Below are positions 34,104 through 41,362 of a stretch of DNA of 64,000 nucleotides, one piece after another. Made by a program: the position numbers and the translations under genes. Below the pieces are notes generated by a model. That model was given only the letters and a program-made list of their open reading frames with translations, was not told the DNA's origin and did no database searches. Source of the DNA: a virus; the IMG/VR virus record IMGVR_UViG_3300023174_000096, positions 41,517 through 105,516 of that record, one strand, 5' to 3'. Within the stretch, counting starts at the first letter, position 1, and every line of letters begins with the position of its first letter.

Positions 34104-34261
34104 AGAGGAAGCCCAAGGGGCCTCCCCGGTGTGCCCTCAAGGGCTGCGTGGGGTGGGGCGGCACTTGCGTGTGCCCACGCATCTCGTGGGCTCCCACAGA
34201 GAAATCCACGGGGGTCGGCGTCAGGGCTTGGCTGGGCTTCCGTCAGTCGCGTCGGAAGTAG
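34100..34261 (+). CDS. 53-aa basic Cys-containing protein
   Basis: GTG start overlapping the previous stop (GTGA). Sequence contains PPRCALKGCVGWGGTCVC, four Cys in 15 residues, flanked by Lys/Arg. May bind metal. Its last 19 bases overlap the end of the opposite-strand small gene. Confidence 0.5.
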   Translation: MKRKPKGPPRCALKGCVGWGGTCVCPRISWAPTEKSTGVGVRAWLGFRQSRRK

Positions 34262-34401
34262 TCGTAGAGCACCCTGCCCATGTCCCGGTCACAGAGGTAG
34301 CAACGGATGCCCTTGGGAGTGATCCGCAGCCACTTGTGCTCGCAGGGGTCTTCGACGAGGGATTCCCAGCGATCCTCTTGGTCAGGCTCCTCGTCCTGCA
34401 T
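34243..34401 (-). CDS. 52-aa zinc-knuckle-like protein
   Basis: MQDEEPDQEDRWESLVEDPC then EHKWLRITPKGIRCYLCDRD; C/H near residues 20-22 and CYLC near 34-37 form a short zinc-binding knuckle typical of tiny phage proteins. Upstream: candidate promoter at 34412-34432 and CCCCGTAGGGT directly before ATG, the same leader as before 8242. Confidence 0.6.
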   Translation of the reverse strand: MQDEEPDQEDRWESLVEDPCEHKWLRITPKGIRCYLCDRDMGRVLYDYFRRD

Positions 34402-34409
34402 ACCCTACG

Positions 34410-34434
34410 GGGACGATAGACGCTCTGTAACCGT
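34410..34434 (-). promoter_or_regulatory. candidate late promoter before 34401
   Basis: Minus strand: CGGTTACAGAGCGTCTATCG, with CTATC at 34415-34419, 13 bases before ATG. The leader CCCCGTAGGGTATG resembles CCCCGCTAGGGTATG before 8242. Confidence 0.5.
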
Positions 34435-34468
34435 CTTCACGAGGGGGTAGCATCGCAGAGGAGAACCG

Positions 34469-35020
34469 ATGACTTTGACCGTGATTTGCGGACCCATGTT
34501 CGCAGAGAAGTCCACCACCCTCTACCGCTACGTCTCACGCGCCCTGCGCTCCAAAAAGCGCGTGGATGTGGTCGTGCCCACGGTGGACACCCGCAGCAAG
34601 GGACAAGTCGTCACCCACTCCGGGCTCACCCTTGAATCGCTGGGAGTGACGCCGAGAACGGTGGCCACGTCGTCGGACCTGTACCGGGCGATGCCCACGC
34701 CCGCGCCCGACCTGATGGTGATCGAAGAAGCCCAGTTCTTCGACATCGACCTCCCGCTGTGGGTCGGGAAGCTCGTCGAGCGGGGTGTTCACGTCGTCGC
34801 GGCGGGGCTCGACCTCACCAGCGAGGGCGGACCCTTCGGCCCGATGGGGCACCTGATGTGCCTCGCGGACCGGGTCGAGAAGCTCACGGCGATCTGCGCG
34901 TGCGGTGCGGAGGCGACCCGGACGATGTGCAGGGTGCGGAAGGACGGCGCGGTGCTGGTGGGCGGTGGCGGTGAGTACGTCCCGGCGTGCCTACCGTGCT
35001 GGATGAAGCGCCCGCGCTAG
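34469..35020 (+). CDS. tdk: thymidine kinase (type II) with altered P-loop
   Basis: 183 aa. P-loop region GPMFAEKST (residues 8-16), where the family has GPMFSGKST or similar. LMVIEEAQFFD carries the catalytic Glu; AAGLDLTSEGGPFGPMGHL is the lasso/substrate region. Zinc residues: CACGAEATRTMC and CLPCW (the first pair spaced C-x-C rather than the usual C-x-x-C). It would phosphorylate thymidine to dTMP in the salvage route. Shine-Dalgarno gaggag before the ATG. Upstream GAGGGGGTAGCATCG resembles GAGGCGGTAGCGTCG before 53360. Confidence 0.9.
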   Translation: MTLTVICGPMFAEKSTTLYRYVSRALRSKKRVDVVVPTVDTRSKGQVVTHSGLTLESLGVTPRTVATSSDLYRAMPTPAPDLMVIEEAQFFDIDLPLWVGKLVERGVHVVAAGLDLTSEGGPFGPMGHLMCLADRVEKLTAICACGAEATRTMCRVRKDGAVLVGGGGEYVPACLPCWMKRPR

Positions 35021-35023
35021 TCG

Positions 35024-35398
35024 TTAGCGGGCGAGTTTCGTCAGAGCCTCAAAGGCTTCTTGCATCGGACGGCTCTGCGAGCGACGGCAGTCCATCAGGC
35101 TGTGTTGGACCTTGTCAAGGATCTTGACCAAGAAGTCATGACCCTGCCCGGGGTTCTGTTCGGCCCCGTCGAGGACGTGGGCGAACGCAAGGCGCGCGTT
35201 TTCTTCAGCCATCCGCAGGTAGGCGATGGCGTCGTTCATGGCTTCCTTCGCCGCCCCGTAATCCGACTTGCTCGAATCGACCGACTCGAAGACCATCGGT
35301 CCCGCCGTCTTGGTGAGGAGGGGCATGAGGTGCGAACGGAGCTCCGGGTTGGTGTGAGCCAGCCGGATGATCTTGGAACGGAGTGCTTGATCGCTCAT
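35024..35398 (-). CDS. tagged protein 4 (LRSKIIRLAH N-terminus), helical
   Basis: 124 aa from ATG 35398; an upstream ATG lies inside the neighbouring gene. Residues 5-27 are the shared tag (ALRSKIIRLAHTNPELRSHL, MPLL). After it comes an all-helical domain, probably a helical bundle (AKEAMNDAIAYLRMAEENAR; FLVKILDKVQHSLMDC). Shine-Dalgarno aaaagg. It lies directly downstream of the 1289-codon ORF. Confidence 0.75.
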   Translation of the reverse strand: MSDQALRSKIIRLAHTNPELRSHLMPLLTKTAGPMVFESVDSSKSDYGAAKEAMNDAIAYLRMAEENARLAFAHVLDGAEQNPGQGHDFLVKILDKVQHSLMDCRRSQSRPMQEAFEALTKLAR

Positions 35399-35439
35399 TG
35401 GGATGGAACCTTTTCTTACGGGGTGTGGTGAACAGTCGG

Positions 35440-38400
35440 TCAAACGAGGCCCGACCAGCCCTTGAGGGAGGCGAGGATCTTCTTGGCGGCGGACGCCCCC
35501 TCCGTGACCTTCACGGGCTTGGTGGGGGACTCTTCGTTCGTGCGGTCGATCACCGTGAGGTAGACACTGGTGTCACCGAGGGTGCATTGGGACAGCAAGA
35601 ACTGCTGGTACTCGGGAGCCCCCTGCGCGTTGTCCTTGGGCTGGGGGTAGACGGTGAGGTACACGCTGAAGGCCATCCCGTCCACGGTGCGGTCGCCCAC
35701 CTTGCAGGGGACGAAGTGCGGGTGGACGGTGATCGACAGGGAGTTGGGGAAGCGCATCCCCGCCCGCACCTCGTCCACCGCCGCGCTGGAGATCAGTCGG
35801 AGATCCTTGGGCATGATCTTCTGCGAGAGGGCCGAGAGAACCTCCCGCGCCTGTGCCCGGAACGCCTCAAACCGCTCGTAGAGCATCTGGGCATCCCGAA
35901 GCGCCGCGCTGATGGTGGCGTCACTTGGGTGCTCGGTGAGGTAGGTGCGGCAGTGGGCGATCACCCGCTCGGCGTGTCGCATCCCATGCTCAGACTTGGC
36001 GAACACCTCCGTCTGCGAGTGCAGGGTGAGCGCCGCGATGCGCCCCACCACGGGCATGGGCACCGTCTCCGCGTAGGTGTCCAGCACCGCTTGGATGTCC
36101 GACGCCAGTGCCTCCAGCGTCTCCAGTTCGCCCGTGATCGTGGCCACGGGGTCGATGGCATCGAGGTGCTGGGACACGACACGGCGAACAGATGCACTTC
36201 TCACGGGTACCTCACAGACAGTCGGAGGGGGGTCTTGGCGACCCTTCCAGAACACGGTGACGATCTCGATGCGCCCTGCGTCGGTGGCGAACACCACTTT
36301 CAGCCGGGTCTTGGGGTCCACCCACTCAATCTTCTCTTGGGAGAGCAGGGCTTCGTACTGGTCGGGGTTCACCTTCTGGAGCCCCTGCGCGTAGACGATG
36401 AACGAGTTCAGCGCAGCCTCCACGTCCTTGACCGTCACGGATCGGTAGTCCATGCGGAACTGGGCGTGGGGGAGGATGGTGAAGCTCTTGAAGCCCGACC
36501 CGCTCTCAGTGGTCAGCGGGTAGACCTTCCGGGCGTCCGGGTTGGACAGATCACCCGTCTCGGCGTCGTCGGTGAGCTTCTCCCGCAGAGCGGGGTTGCG
36601 GATCGCGCGGTTGATCCGGTCCACCACCTTGCACGGGCCACCGTTGAGCCCCAGCGGTGGTGACAGGTCGGCGGTCTTCTTGGCCTTCTCGTCGGCGGCT
36701 TCCATCTGACCCTTCACCTTCTCGGCCCACGCTCGTCCGGGGTCACCACCCCAGATCAGCCACGACACGTTGCCCTTGTCGTTCCACGGCTCACCCTTGT
36801 TCTCCGGGGCGACGCCCTTGTTCTTCTCGTGGCGCGAGAAGAACGCGGTCATCTGCTTGATGGTGTCGGGCGAGATGTTGTCCCGGTTCTTGAGGTTCAC
36901 CGCCCGCTGCACGCCGCTCCCGATGCCCTGCTCGGCAGCTTCCGCCGGGGTGAGCCCGCCCTTGTTCGACGGGCTGGCTTTCTCACGGTACTCCAAGCCC
37001 TTTTCCGCTGCGTCGGCCACCGACTGCGGGGGCTTGAAGTCGATGTGCTCGTACTTCTTGGGCACGTCGGCGGTTCGGGTGCGGCGGTGGTTCATGGTCA
37101 CGTCTTGATGATGAAGTTCACGGCGAGCCACGGCTGCATATTGGCGTGCGCGCTGCCACCGCCCGTCGAACCCGTGGTGAACGTGTGCGTGTAGACGAGC
37201 GAACCGTTGGGCGACACGGACGGGGGATGCGCGGAGCCTCTCTCGCACGCGGTCGTTGAGTTTCACGTCTTGGTCGGCCAAGTTCGGGTCCGACAGGAGG
37301 AACTCGCGAGCAATGGGGACAAGGCTCGCGCGAGCCCTGCCCGTCAACGAGAACTCTTGAATGAGCGCCATGTTGTCCACTGCGGGTTTCCGCAGGGCTT
37401 CAAGGTACTTCCTTGCCTCGTCACTGGACCATCCGCTGGTGTTCTGCTTGAACTGCTCGCGCTCGTTCGGCGTCAAAAAGTCCAGCACCCTCCCCGCGAT
37501 CCCGATGTCGGCAAGCTCCAACAAGAGCTCGACCGTATGGTTGCCGTTCGCCAGTTGCTTGGTGAGGTATGCCGCGAACGGGGGGTTCTCTTGCACCATC
37601 TCGACGATCACGTCGAGTAGGCCAAGGGAACGCATCACTTTGAGGCCCATCGTCGCCTTGGGTGACTTGAGGATGTCCCCGACGAGGATGTTCCCGACAG
37701 CTTCCCACGGCATATTCTTGAGCTTCGCGGCGTTGCGCCTCACAGAGGCCATAGCATCGGGCGAGATGGTCAAGTCATACCGCAGCAAGAACTTCAAGAC
37801 CCGGAGCATCCGAGTCGGGTCGTCGCTGAAGGTCTTGTCGGGGTCCACGGGCGTCGAGATGAGCTTCTGCTCAAGGTGCTGACGACCCAGCCCCGTGAGG
37901 TCAATCACTTCGGCCTTGTCAGGGCCGTTGGCGAGGTCATGCATCCGCCACAGCAGGGTGTTGAACGTGAACTCTCGGCGGAACACATCCTCTTCAATGG
38001 TCGCGGGGGACACGTCCGTGGGCTTGTATCCCTTGCCTTTGCCCCCCGCACCCTCGTAGGACTCCTTGCGGGCGTTGGCGATCTCGATCACCTCGCCCTT
38101 CAGGTTGATCCCGTCGAGCAGCCACTCCCCCTTCACGGTGAGGATCACCACCCCGTACTGGTTGGTCGCGAGGTTCGTCGGGACAGGGATGGCGTCCACC
38201 ACCTTTCGGGCGAACCACTCTGAATCCCGGCCCGCCGACACGGAGTCCACCACCACGTCGATGTCCTTGATGGGCACACCGAGGATGAAGTTCCGCACGG
38301 CACCGCCGACGACGTAGACGTGTCGGGCGACGCCAGCGTCACGGGCCACCTCAGACAGAAAACTCATCAACGCGATGGACTTGGCGTGTGCCGAGGATGC

Positions 38401-39309
38401 CATCAGGTACCGGGAAGCGAGCTTCACCGGGTCCACGGACTTCCTGACCTGTCCGGTCTTGGGTGACAGTTCCACGAGCTCTTTGCCTCCGTTGCGGTAG
38501 CTAAACGCCCTCACCGTGATCTTGGGCGAGTAGTCCTTGGGCAGACGGTCCTCCAGCCCCTCGTAGTCCATCTTGCCGGGGATGACGTAGAAATCCAACT
38601 CCCGGTCGGTGAGGTTCATCACCATCTGGGAGGTGGTCGCCATCGAGTCCGTGTCTCGCACCGGGTCGTTGTGGGTGCGCGGCCCTTCGGAGCGGTTCCG
38701 CATGAGGTCCGGGCCAAGGTCCGTGGGCGTCTTGCTCTGACGGAGGATCTGGGTGGACTTCTCCTTGCGGGCGGCGGACGAGAGATACCCCTCGCCGTCC
38801 GTGTAGCCCGTCCCGCCCGTGTCGCGCCCGTGGTTGGTGCGGACATGGATCTCACTGCCCTCCAAGGGCTTGGTGACGCAGTCCCCGTTGATGAGCTCGA
38901 CCGAGAACGCCCGGTTCGGGTCACTCACGAACGAGTGCCCTTCCAGCCCCCCAAGGTGGGAGCACAGGGAGTCAATGGCGTCCTGCACGGTGCGGCACGA
39001 GAGGGCCTTGAGGATGCGGGCACCGTCGAGCGCCTTGCCCTTCTTGCCCTTCTTGTCCTCGACAGCCGTGGCGGTGCCTTCGGCCTCATCGAGGCCCACG
39101 GCGAGCGCCGCGTTGGCGATCCCGATCCCGTGCTCGTTCAACCCCTCGCACCACCCCGTGACGTTGTCGCGCATATACGCGACCTCGACGCCGTCGAGGA
39201 GCTCGCGGACGAGGGTGACTCGTGGGGTGTACTTGCGGTCACGGTTCTTGAGGAGAGCCCTCTTCCCGTCCCACACACCAGCAGCAATGACGCAAGCGAG
39301 TCTGTCCAT
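35440..39309 (-). CDS. multidomain protein: Ntn-hydrolase, nucleotidyltransferase and C-terminal modules
   Basis: One open frame of 1289 codons. Residues 1-300: Ntn-hydrolase (acyl-CoA:6-APA acyltransferase/C45-like), with Cys6 as likely nucleophile after a 5-residue prosequence (MDRLACVIAAGVWDGK), KNRDRKYTP and TGWCEGLNEHGIGIAN. A KLASRYL linker (~38405-38425) precedes residues 310-690: a tRNA-nucleotidyltransferase/poly(A)-polymerase head (VVGGAVRNFILGVPIKDIDV, the G-G-x-V-R and D-x-D catalytic pattern) plus a helical body (DDPTRMLRVLKFLLRYDLTI). Around 37100-37260 the frame crosses an out-of-frame tail-fibre relic. A second module begins MNHRRTRTADVPKKYEHIDF (ATG 37095; 551 aa) and may be translated separately. 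Confidence 0.75.
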   Translation of the reverse strand: MDRLACVIAAGVWDGKRALLKNRDRKYTPRVTLVRELLDGVEVAYMRDNVTGWCEGLNEHGIGIANAALAVGLDEAEGTATAVEDKKGKKGKALDGARILKALSCRTVQDAIDSLCSHLGGLEGHSFVSDPNRAFSVELINGDCVTKPLEGSEIHVRTNHGRDTGGTGYTDGEGYLSSAARKEKSTQILRQSKTPTDLGPDLMRNRSEGPRTHNDPVRDTDSMATTSQMVMNLTDRELDFYVIPGKMDYEGLEDRLPKDYSPKITVRAFSYRNGGKELVELSPKTGQVRKSVDPVKLASRYLMASSAHAKSIALMSFLSEVARDAGVARHVYVVGGAVRNFILGVPIKDIDVVVDSVSAGRDSEWFARKVVDAIPVPTNLATNQYGVVILTVKGEWLLDGINLKGEVIEIANARKESYEGAGGKGKGYKPTDVSPATIEEDVFRREFTFNTLLWRMHDLANGPDKAEVIDLTGLGRQHLEQKLISTPVDPDKTFSDDPTRMLRVLKFLLRYDLTISPDAMASVRRNAAKLKNMPWEAVGNILVGDILKSPKATMGLKVMRSLGLLDVIVEMVQENPPFAAYLTKQLANGNHTVELLLELADIGIAGRVLDFLTPNEREQFKQNTSGWSSDEARKYLEALRKPAVDNMALIQEFSLTGRARASLVPIAREFLLSDPNLADQDVKLNDRVRERLRASPVRVAQRFARLHAHVHHGFDGRWQRARQYAAVARRELHHQDVTMNHRRTRTADVPKKYEHIDFKPPQSVADAAEKGLEYREKASPSNKGGLTPAEAAEQGIGSGVQRAVNLKNRDNISPDTIKQMTAFFSRHEKNKGVAPENKGEPWNDKGNVSWLIWGGDPGRAWAEKVKGQMEAADEKAKKTADLSPPLGLNGGPCKVVDRINRAIRNPALREKLTDDAETGDLSNPDARKVYPLTTESGSGFKSFTILPHAQFRMDYRSVTVKDVEAALNSFIVYAQGLQKVNPDQYEALLSQEKIEWVDPKTRLKVVFATDAGRIEIVTVFWKGRQDPPPTVCEVPVRSASVRRVVSQHLDAIDPVATITGELETLEALASDIQAVLDTYAETVPMPVVGRIAALTLHSQTEVFAKSEHGMRHAERVIAHCRTYLTEHPSDATISAALRDAQMLYERFEAFRAQAREVLSALSQKIMPKDLRLISSAAVDEVRAGMRFPNSLSITVHPHFVPCKVGDRTVDGMAFSVYLTVYPQPKDNAQGAPEYQQFLLSQCTLGDTSVYLTVIDRTNEESPTKPVKVTEGASAAKKILASLKGWSGLV
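37098..37262 (-). pseudogene. out-of-frame relic of a tail-fibre/collar C-terminus
   Basis: In the minus-strand frame shifted relative to the 1289-codon ORF, 54 codons run from a stop at 37263-37265 to a TGA at 37098-37100. They end GSTGGGSAHANMQPWLAVNF then IIKT and stop. That ending (GxGxAHxNMQPxLAxNFIIKT) is the classic C-terminus of tail-collar/fibre proteins. There is no start codon. The TGA lies two bases before the ATG at 37095, as a normal gene junction would. It looks like the scar of a deletion. Confidence 0.75.
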
Positions 39310-39332
39310 AGGGGGGTTGGTCCTACGGGCGC

Positions 39333-39354
39333 AGGGTGATAGAACGGTTAAGGG
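39333..39354 (-). promoter_or_regulatory. candidate late promoter before 39309
   Basis: Minus strand: CCTTAACCGTTCTATCACCC, with CTATC at 39338-39342. TAACCGTTCTATC is shared exactly with the element at 43057. Confidence 0.55.
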
Positions 39355-39364
39355 CGGGGGGTCG

Positions 39365-39844
39365 TTAGAAGAGCTCGACGAGGCCCGAAGCCTGAATCCA
39401 AGCCACGTTCACGGGCGCACCGAAGTGATTCGCGACGATGGTCATCTCAATCATGGCGCGGGGCATGAGGGCGTTCATCGCCGTGCGGTGCGGAAGGCTG
39501 TCCTGCATCAGACGGTCGAGCTCGTTTCTAGCTTCGTCGGTGCTGGCCTCTTGTCGAAGGGTGGCCATCGCCGCAAACACTTCGCCCTCGTCGAAGGTGC
39601 CTTCCGCGAGGGACTGTTCTTCAACGGAGGTGACATCCGGCTCACGGAAATTGATCGTCCACAGGGGTGCCCAGCGGGCGACGAACTCGCGCAGGGCTTC
39701 GGGCGTCTCGCACGCCTTCAACCCGGCGGTGTAGTCGGTCATCACCGAATCGCCGTTGACGGCGAACGGATACGGGGGGAGTTTGCGGATCGCAGCCCTG
39801 ATGGGTTCAAGGGCGGGGTCGTCGGCGGGGTGCGGTCGTTCCAT
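39365..39844 (-). CDS. unknown protein, helical
   Basis: 159 aa from ATG 39844 (MERPHPADDPALEPIRAAIR); upstream in-frame codons belong to the neighbouring gene in another frame. Predominantly helical C-terminus (DEARNELDRLMQDSLPHRTA). No family recognised. The start codon lies inside the 3' arm of a perfect 13-bp hairpin with GGGCGTAAC spanning the arm and loop, and there is no Shine-Dalgarno. Confidence 0.65.
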   Translation of the reverse strand: MERPHPADDPALEPIRAAIRKLPPYPFAVNGDSVMTDYTAGLKACETPEALREFVARWAPLWTINFREPDVTSVEEQSLAEGTFDEGEVFAAMATLRQEASTDEARNELDRLMQDSLPHRTAMNALMPRAMIEMTIVANHFGAPVNVAWIQASGLVELF

Positions 39845-39870
39845 GCGGGGAGTTACGCCCGCATGGAACG
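39837..39870 (-). promoter_or_regulatory. perfect 13-bp hairpin sequestering a start codon
   Basis: 39837-39849 and 39858-39870 are exact inverted repeats (cgttccatgcggg / cccgcatggaacg) with an 8-nt loop. On the minus-strand RNA the 3' arm contains the ATG of the 39844 gene; the 5' arm and loop contain ATGCGGGCGTAA, which reads as a three-codon ORF (Met-Arg-Ala-stop), and the GGGCGTAAC element. Confidence 0.65.
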
Positions 39871-39879
39871 GGCGGGGGA

Positions 39880-40113
39880 TCAGCCTTCGTAGCCAGCGGG
39901 CTTGGCCTTCGCGGCGGCGAGGCTCGCGTCGCGCGCGGCTTGATCCTTCGTGACGGTCTTGCCCTTGACCGCCGGGGTCTCCTGTCCCCACTCCGACACG
40001 AACACCAGAACGGTGCCCACGGGCTGGGTCTTGGGGTCCACGGGGGTCTTGGCGGCGTCGCCCATCACATAGACGAACGGGGTGGCCTTCTCACGGGGGG
40101 TGCGGGTAGTCAT
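39880..40113 (-). CDS. small protein, unknown
   Basis: 77 aa from ATG 40113 (MTTRTPREKATPFVYVMGDA). Basic N-terminus, Ala/Lys-rich C-terminus (RDASLAAAKAKPAGYEG). Lies 20 bases downstream of a virion gene and is probably co-transcribed; a head/tail decoration or assembly role is possible but not supported by any motif. Confidence 0.6.
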   Translation of the reverse strand: MTTRTPREKATPFVYVMGDAAKTPVDPKTQPVGTVLVFVSEWGQETPAVKGKTVTKDQAARDASLAAAKAKPAGYEG

Positions 40114-40132
40114 GGTCGGGGGTCTCCTTGGA

Positions 40133-41233
40133 TCAGGGGGTGTGCCCGCCCGCGACACACGCGGCGGCGAGGCGGTCGAGGGCTTCGTGGACGCTCATCT
40201 GGGTGCTGCCGCCCCAATCCGACGAGTTGTCCGGGTAGTAGGTGGTGAAGCTCTGGTACTGGTCCCACTCCCCCACATCTTGGTTCTCACGGACGTAGGT
40301 GCCGGGGGCCGGGAACGTGGCGAGGTAGCCGGGGCCGAAGAACGTGTCGTTGCCGATCCAGCAGGGCGACCCGTCCGTCTGCACGACGGCGCTGCCAAAC
40401 ACGAGGAAGGCGTACCAGCGGATCGACGTGCCGTTCTTCAGACGCAGGTACAGGGTGGCGTTCGCGTAAACCGCGAAGCTACCAAACTCGTAGTTGCCGA
40501 AGCGGAAGTCACAGTTGTCGAGCGTGAAGGTCGTGTCCGTGCCCTCGTAGGTGCGGCACTGGAACACCGACGTGTCGAGGGTCACGTCCTGCTCGTCGCT
40601 AATCGGGTCACCGGGCGCGGCGTTCCCGTCCCAGCCCAGATTGCGAATCGTGAGGGTCGAAGTCTCGGCGGACACCGAGTCGATCTCGAACGCGCCCGCG
40701 TTGTCGATGATGACGAGCACGCCCGCGACGAAGCCGTTGACGAAGTTGTCCACGGTCACGGTGGCGGTATCGCCCACGTTGGGCATCGTGAAGGCGGACG
40801 TTGTGTACGTCGCCGTCCCGCTTCCTTGCCCGCGGAAGAAAATGTTCTTGAGGCCCGCGCACCCGTAGATGTGGCACGGCCACTCGTAGCCGCCGTCCGC
40901 TTCAAGGTACTGAAGGTACTGGTAGGGGCGGAAGCTGTAGTCGTAGTCGTCCCAGCCGTAGGACACGCCCACGATGGTGGTGTTGTTGAGGTGCCACTCA
41001 CCCGGTGGGAGGTAGATGTCTTCCTGCTCCGGGTTGAAGATGTAGATGCTGGTCTCGGGTGCGGAGCTTGATTGCACCGCCGCCACGGCCTCGCCCCACG
41101 TCGCCACCGCCCCGGTGGGGAGGGGATCGCTGAAGGGAGCCCACACGATGGTGGGGACAGAGCGGTTCGGGGCCGCGCCGACTTGGTTGAGCGCCGTCTG
41201 TTCGGTCGCTCCGACTGCTGCGAAGATGGGCAT
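40133..41233 (-). CDS. virion surface/fibre-like protein
   Basis: 366 aa. Repeating short beta strands with aromatic and Asp/Asn residues (FNPEQEDIYLPPGEWHLNNT; TDTTFTLDNCDFRFGNYEFG) suggest a right-handed beta-helix. Low Lys, acidic. Shine-Dalgarno gtaggag before ATG 41233. Probably a fibre or decoration protein; it has two promoter-like elements upstream. Confidence 0.65.
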   Translation of the reverse strand: MPIFAAVGATEQTALNQVGAAPNRSVPTIVWAPFSDPLPTGAVATWGEAVAAVQSSSAPETSIYIFNPEQEDIYLPPGEWHLNNTTIVGVSYGWDDYDYSFRPYQYLQYLEADGGYEWPCHIYGCAGLKNIFFRGQGSGTATYTTSAFTMPNVGDTATVTVDNFVNGFVAGVLVIIDNAGAFEIDSVSAETSTLTIRNLGWDGNAAPGDPISDEQDVTLDTSVFQCRTYEGTDTTFTLDNCDFRFGNYEFGSFAVYANATLYLRLKNGTSIRWYAFLVFGSAVVQTDGSPCWIGNDTFFGPGYLATFPAPGTYVRENQDVGEWDQYQSFTTYYPDNSSDWGGSTQMSVHEALDRLAAACVAGGHTP

Positions 41234-41362
41234 GAAGTTCTCCTACGGTTGTTGAGGGATAGGCGACCTAACGCCCGGTCGAAAGCTCACGCTTGGCCGG
41301 GGCACAACCCCGGACAGGGCCGACCTACCTAGCTAGAGACGCCGCGATAGGCGGGAAACCTC
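41234..41362 (-). promoter_or_regulatory. 129-bp leader with two CTATC elements and a GC hairpin
   Basis: The proximal element reads GCGTTAGGTCGCCTATCCC (CTATC 41258-41262). The distal one reads GGTTTCCCGCCTATCGCGG (41346-41350). Between them, 41297-41302 and 41308-41313 form a 6-bp GC stem with a 5-nt loop, followed by no U-tract. Tandem promoters for the 41233 gene are inferred. Confidence 0.5.

Noticed and set aside
41297-41313. GC hairpin as a rho-independent terminator
   Set aside because: No U-tract on either strand; kept only as leader structure.
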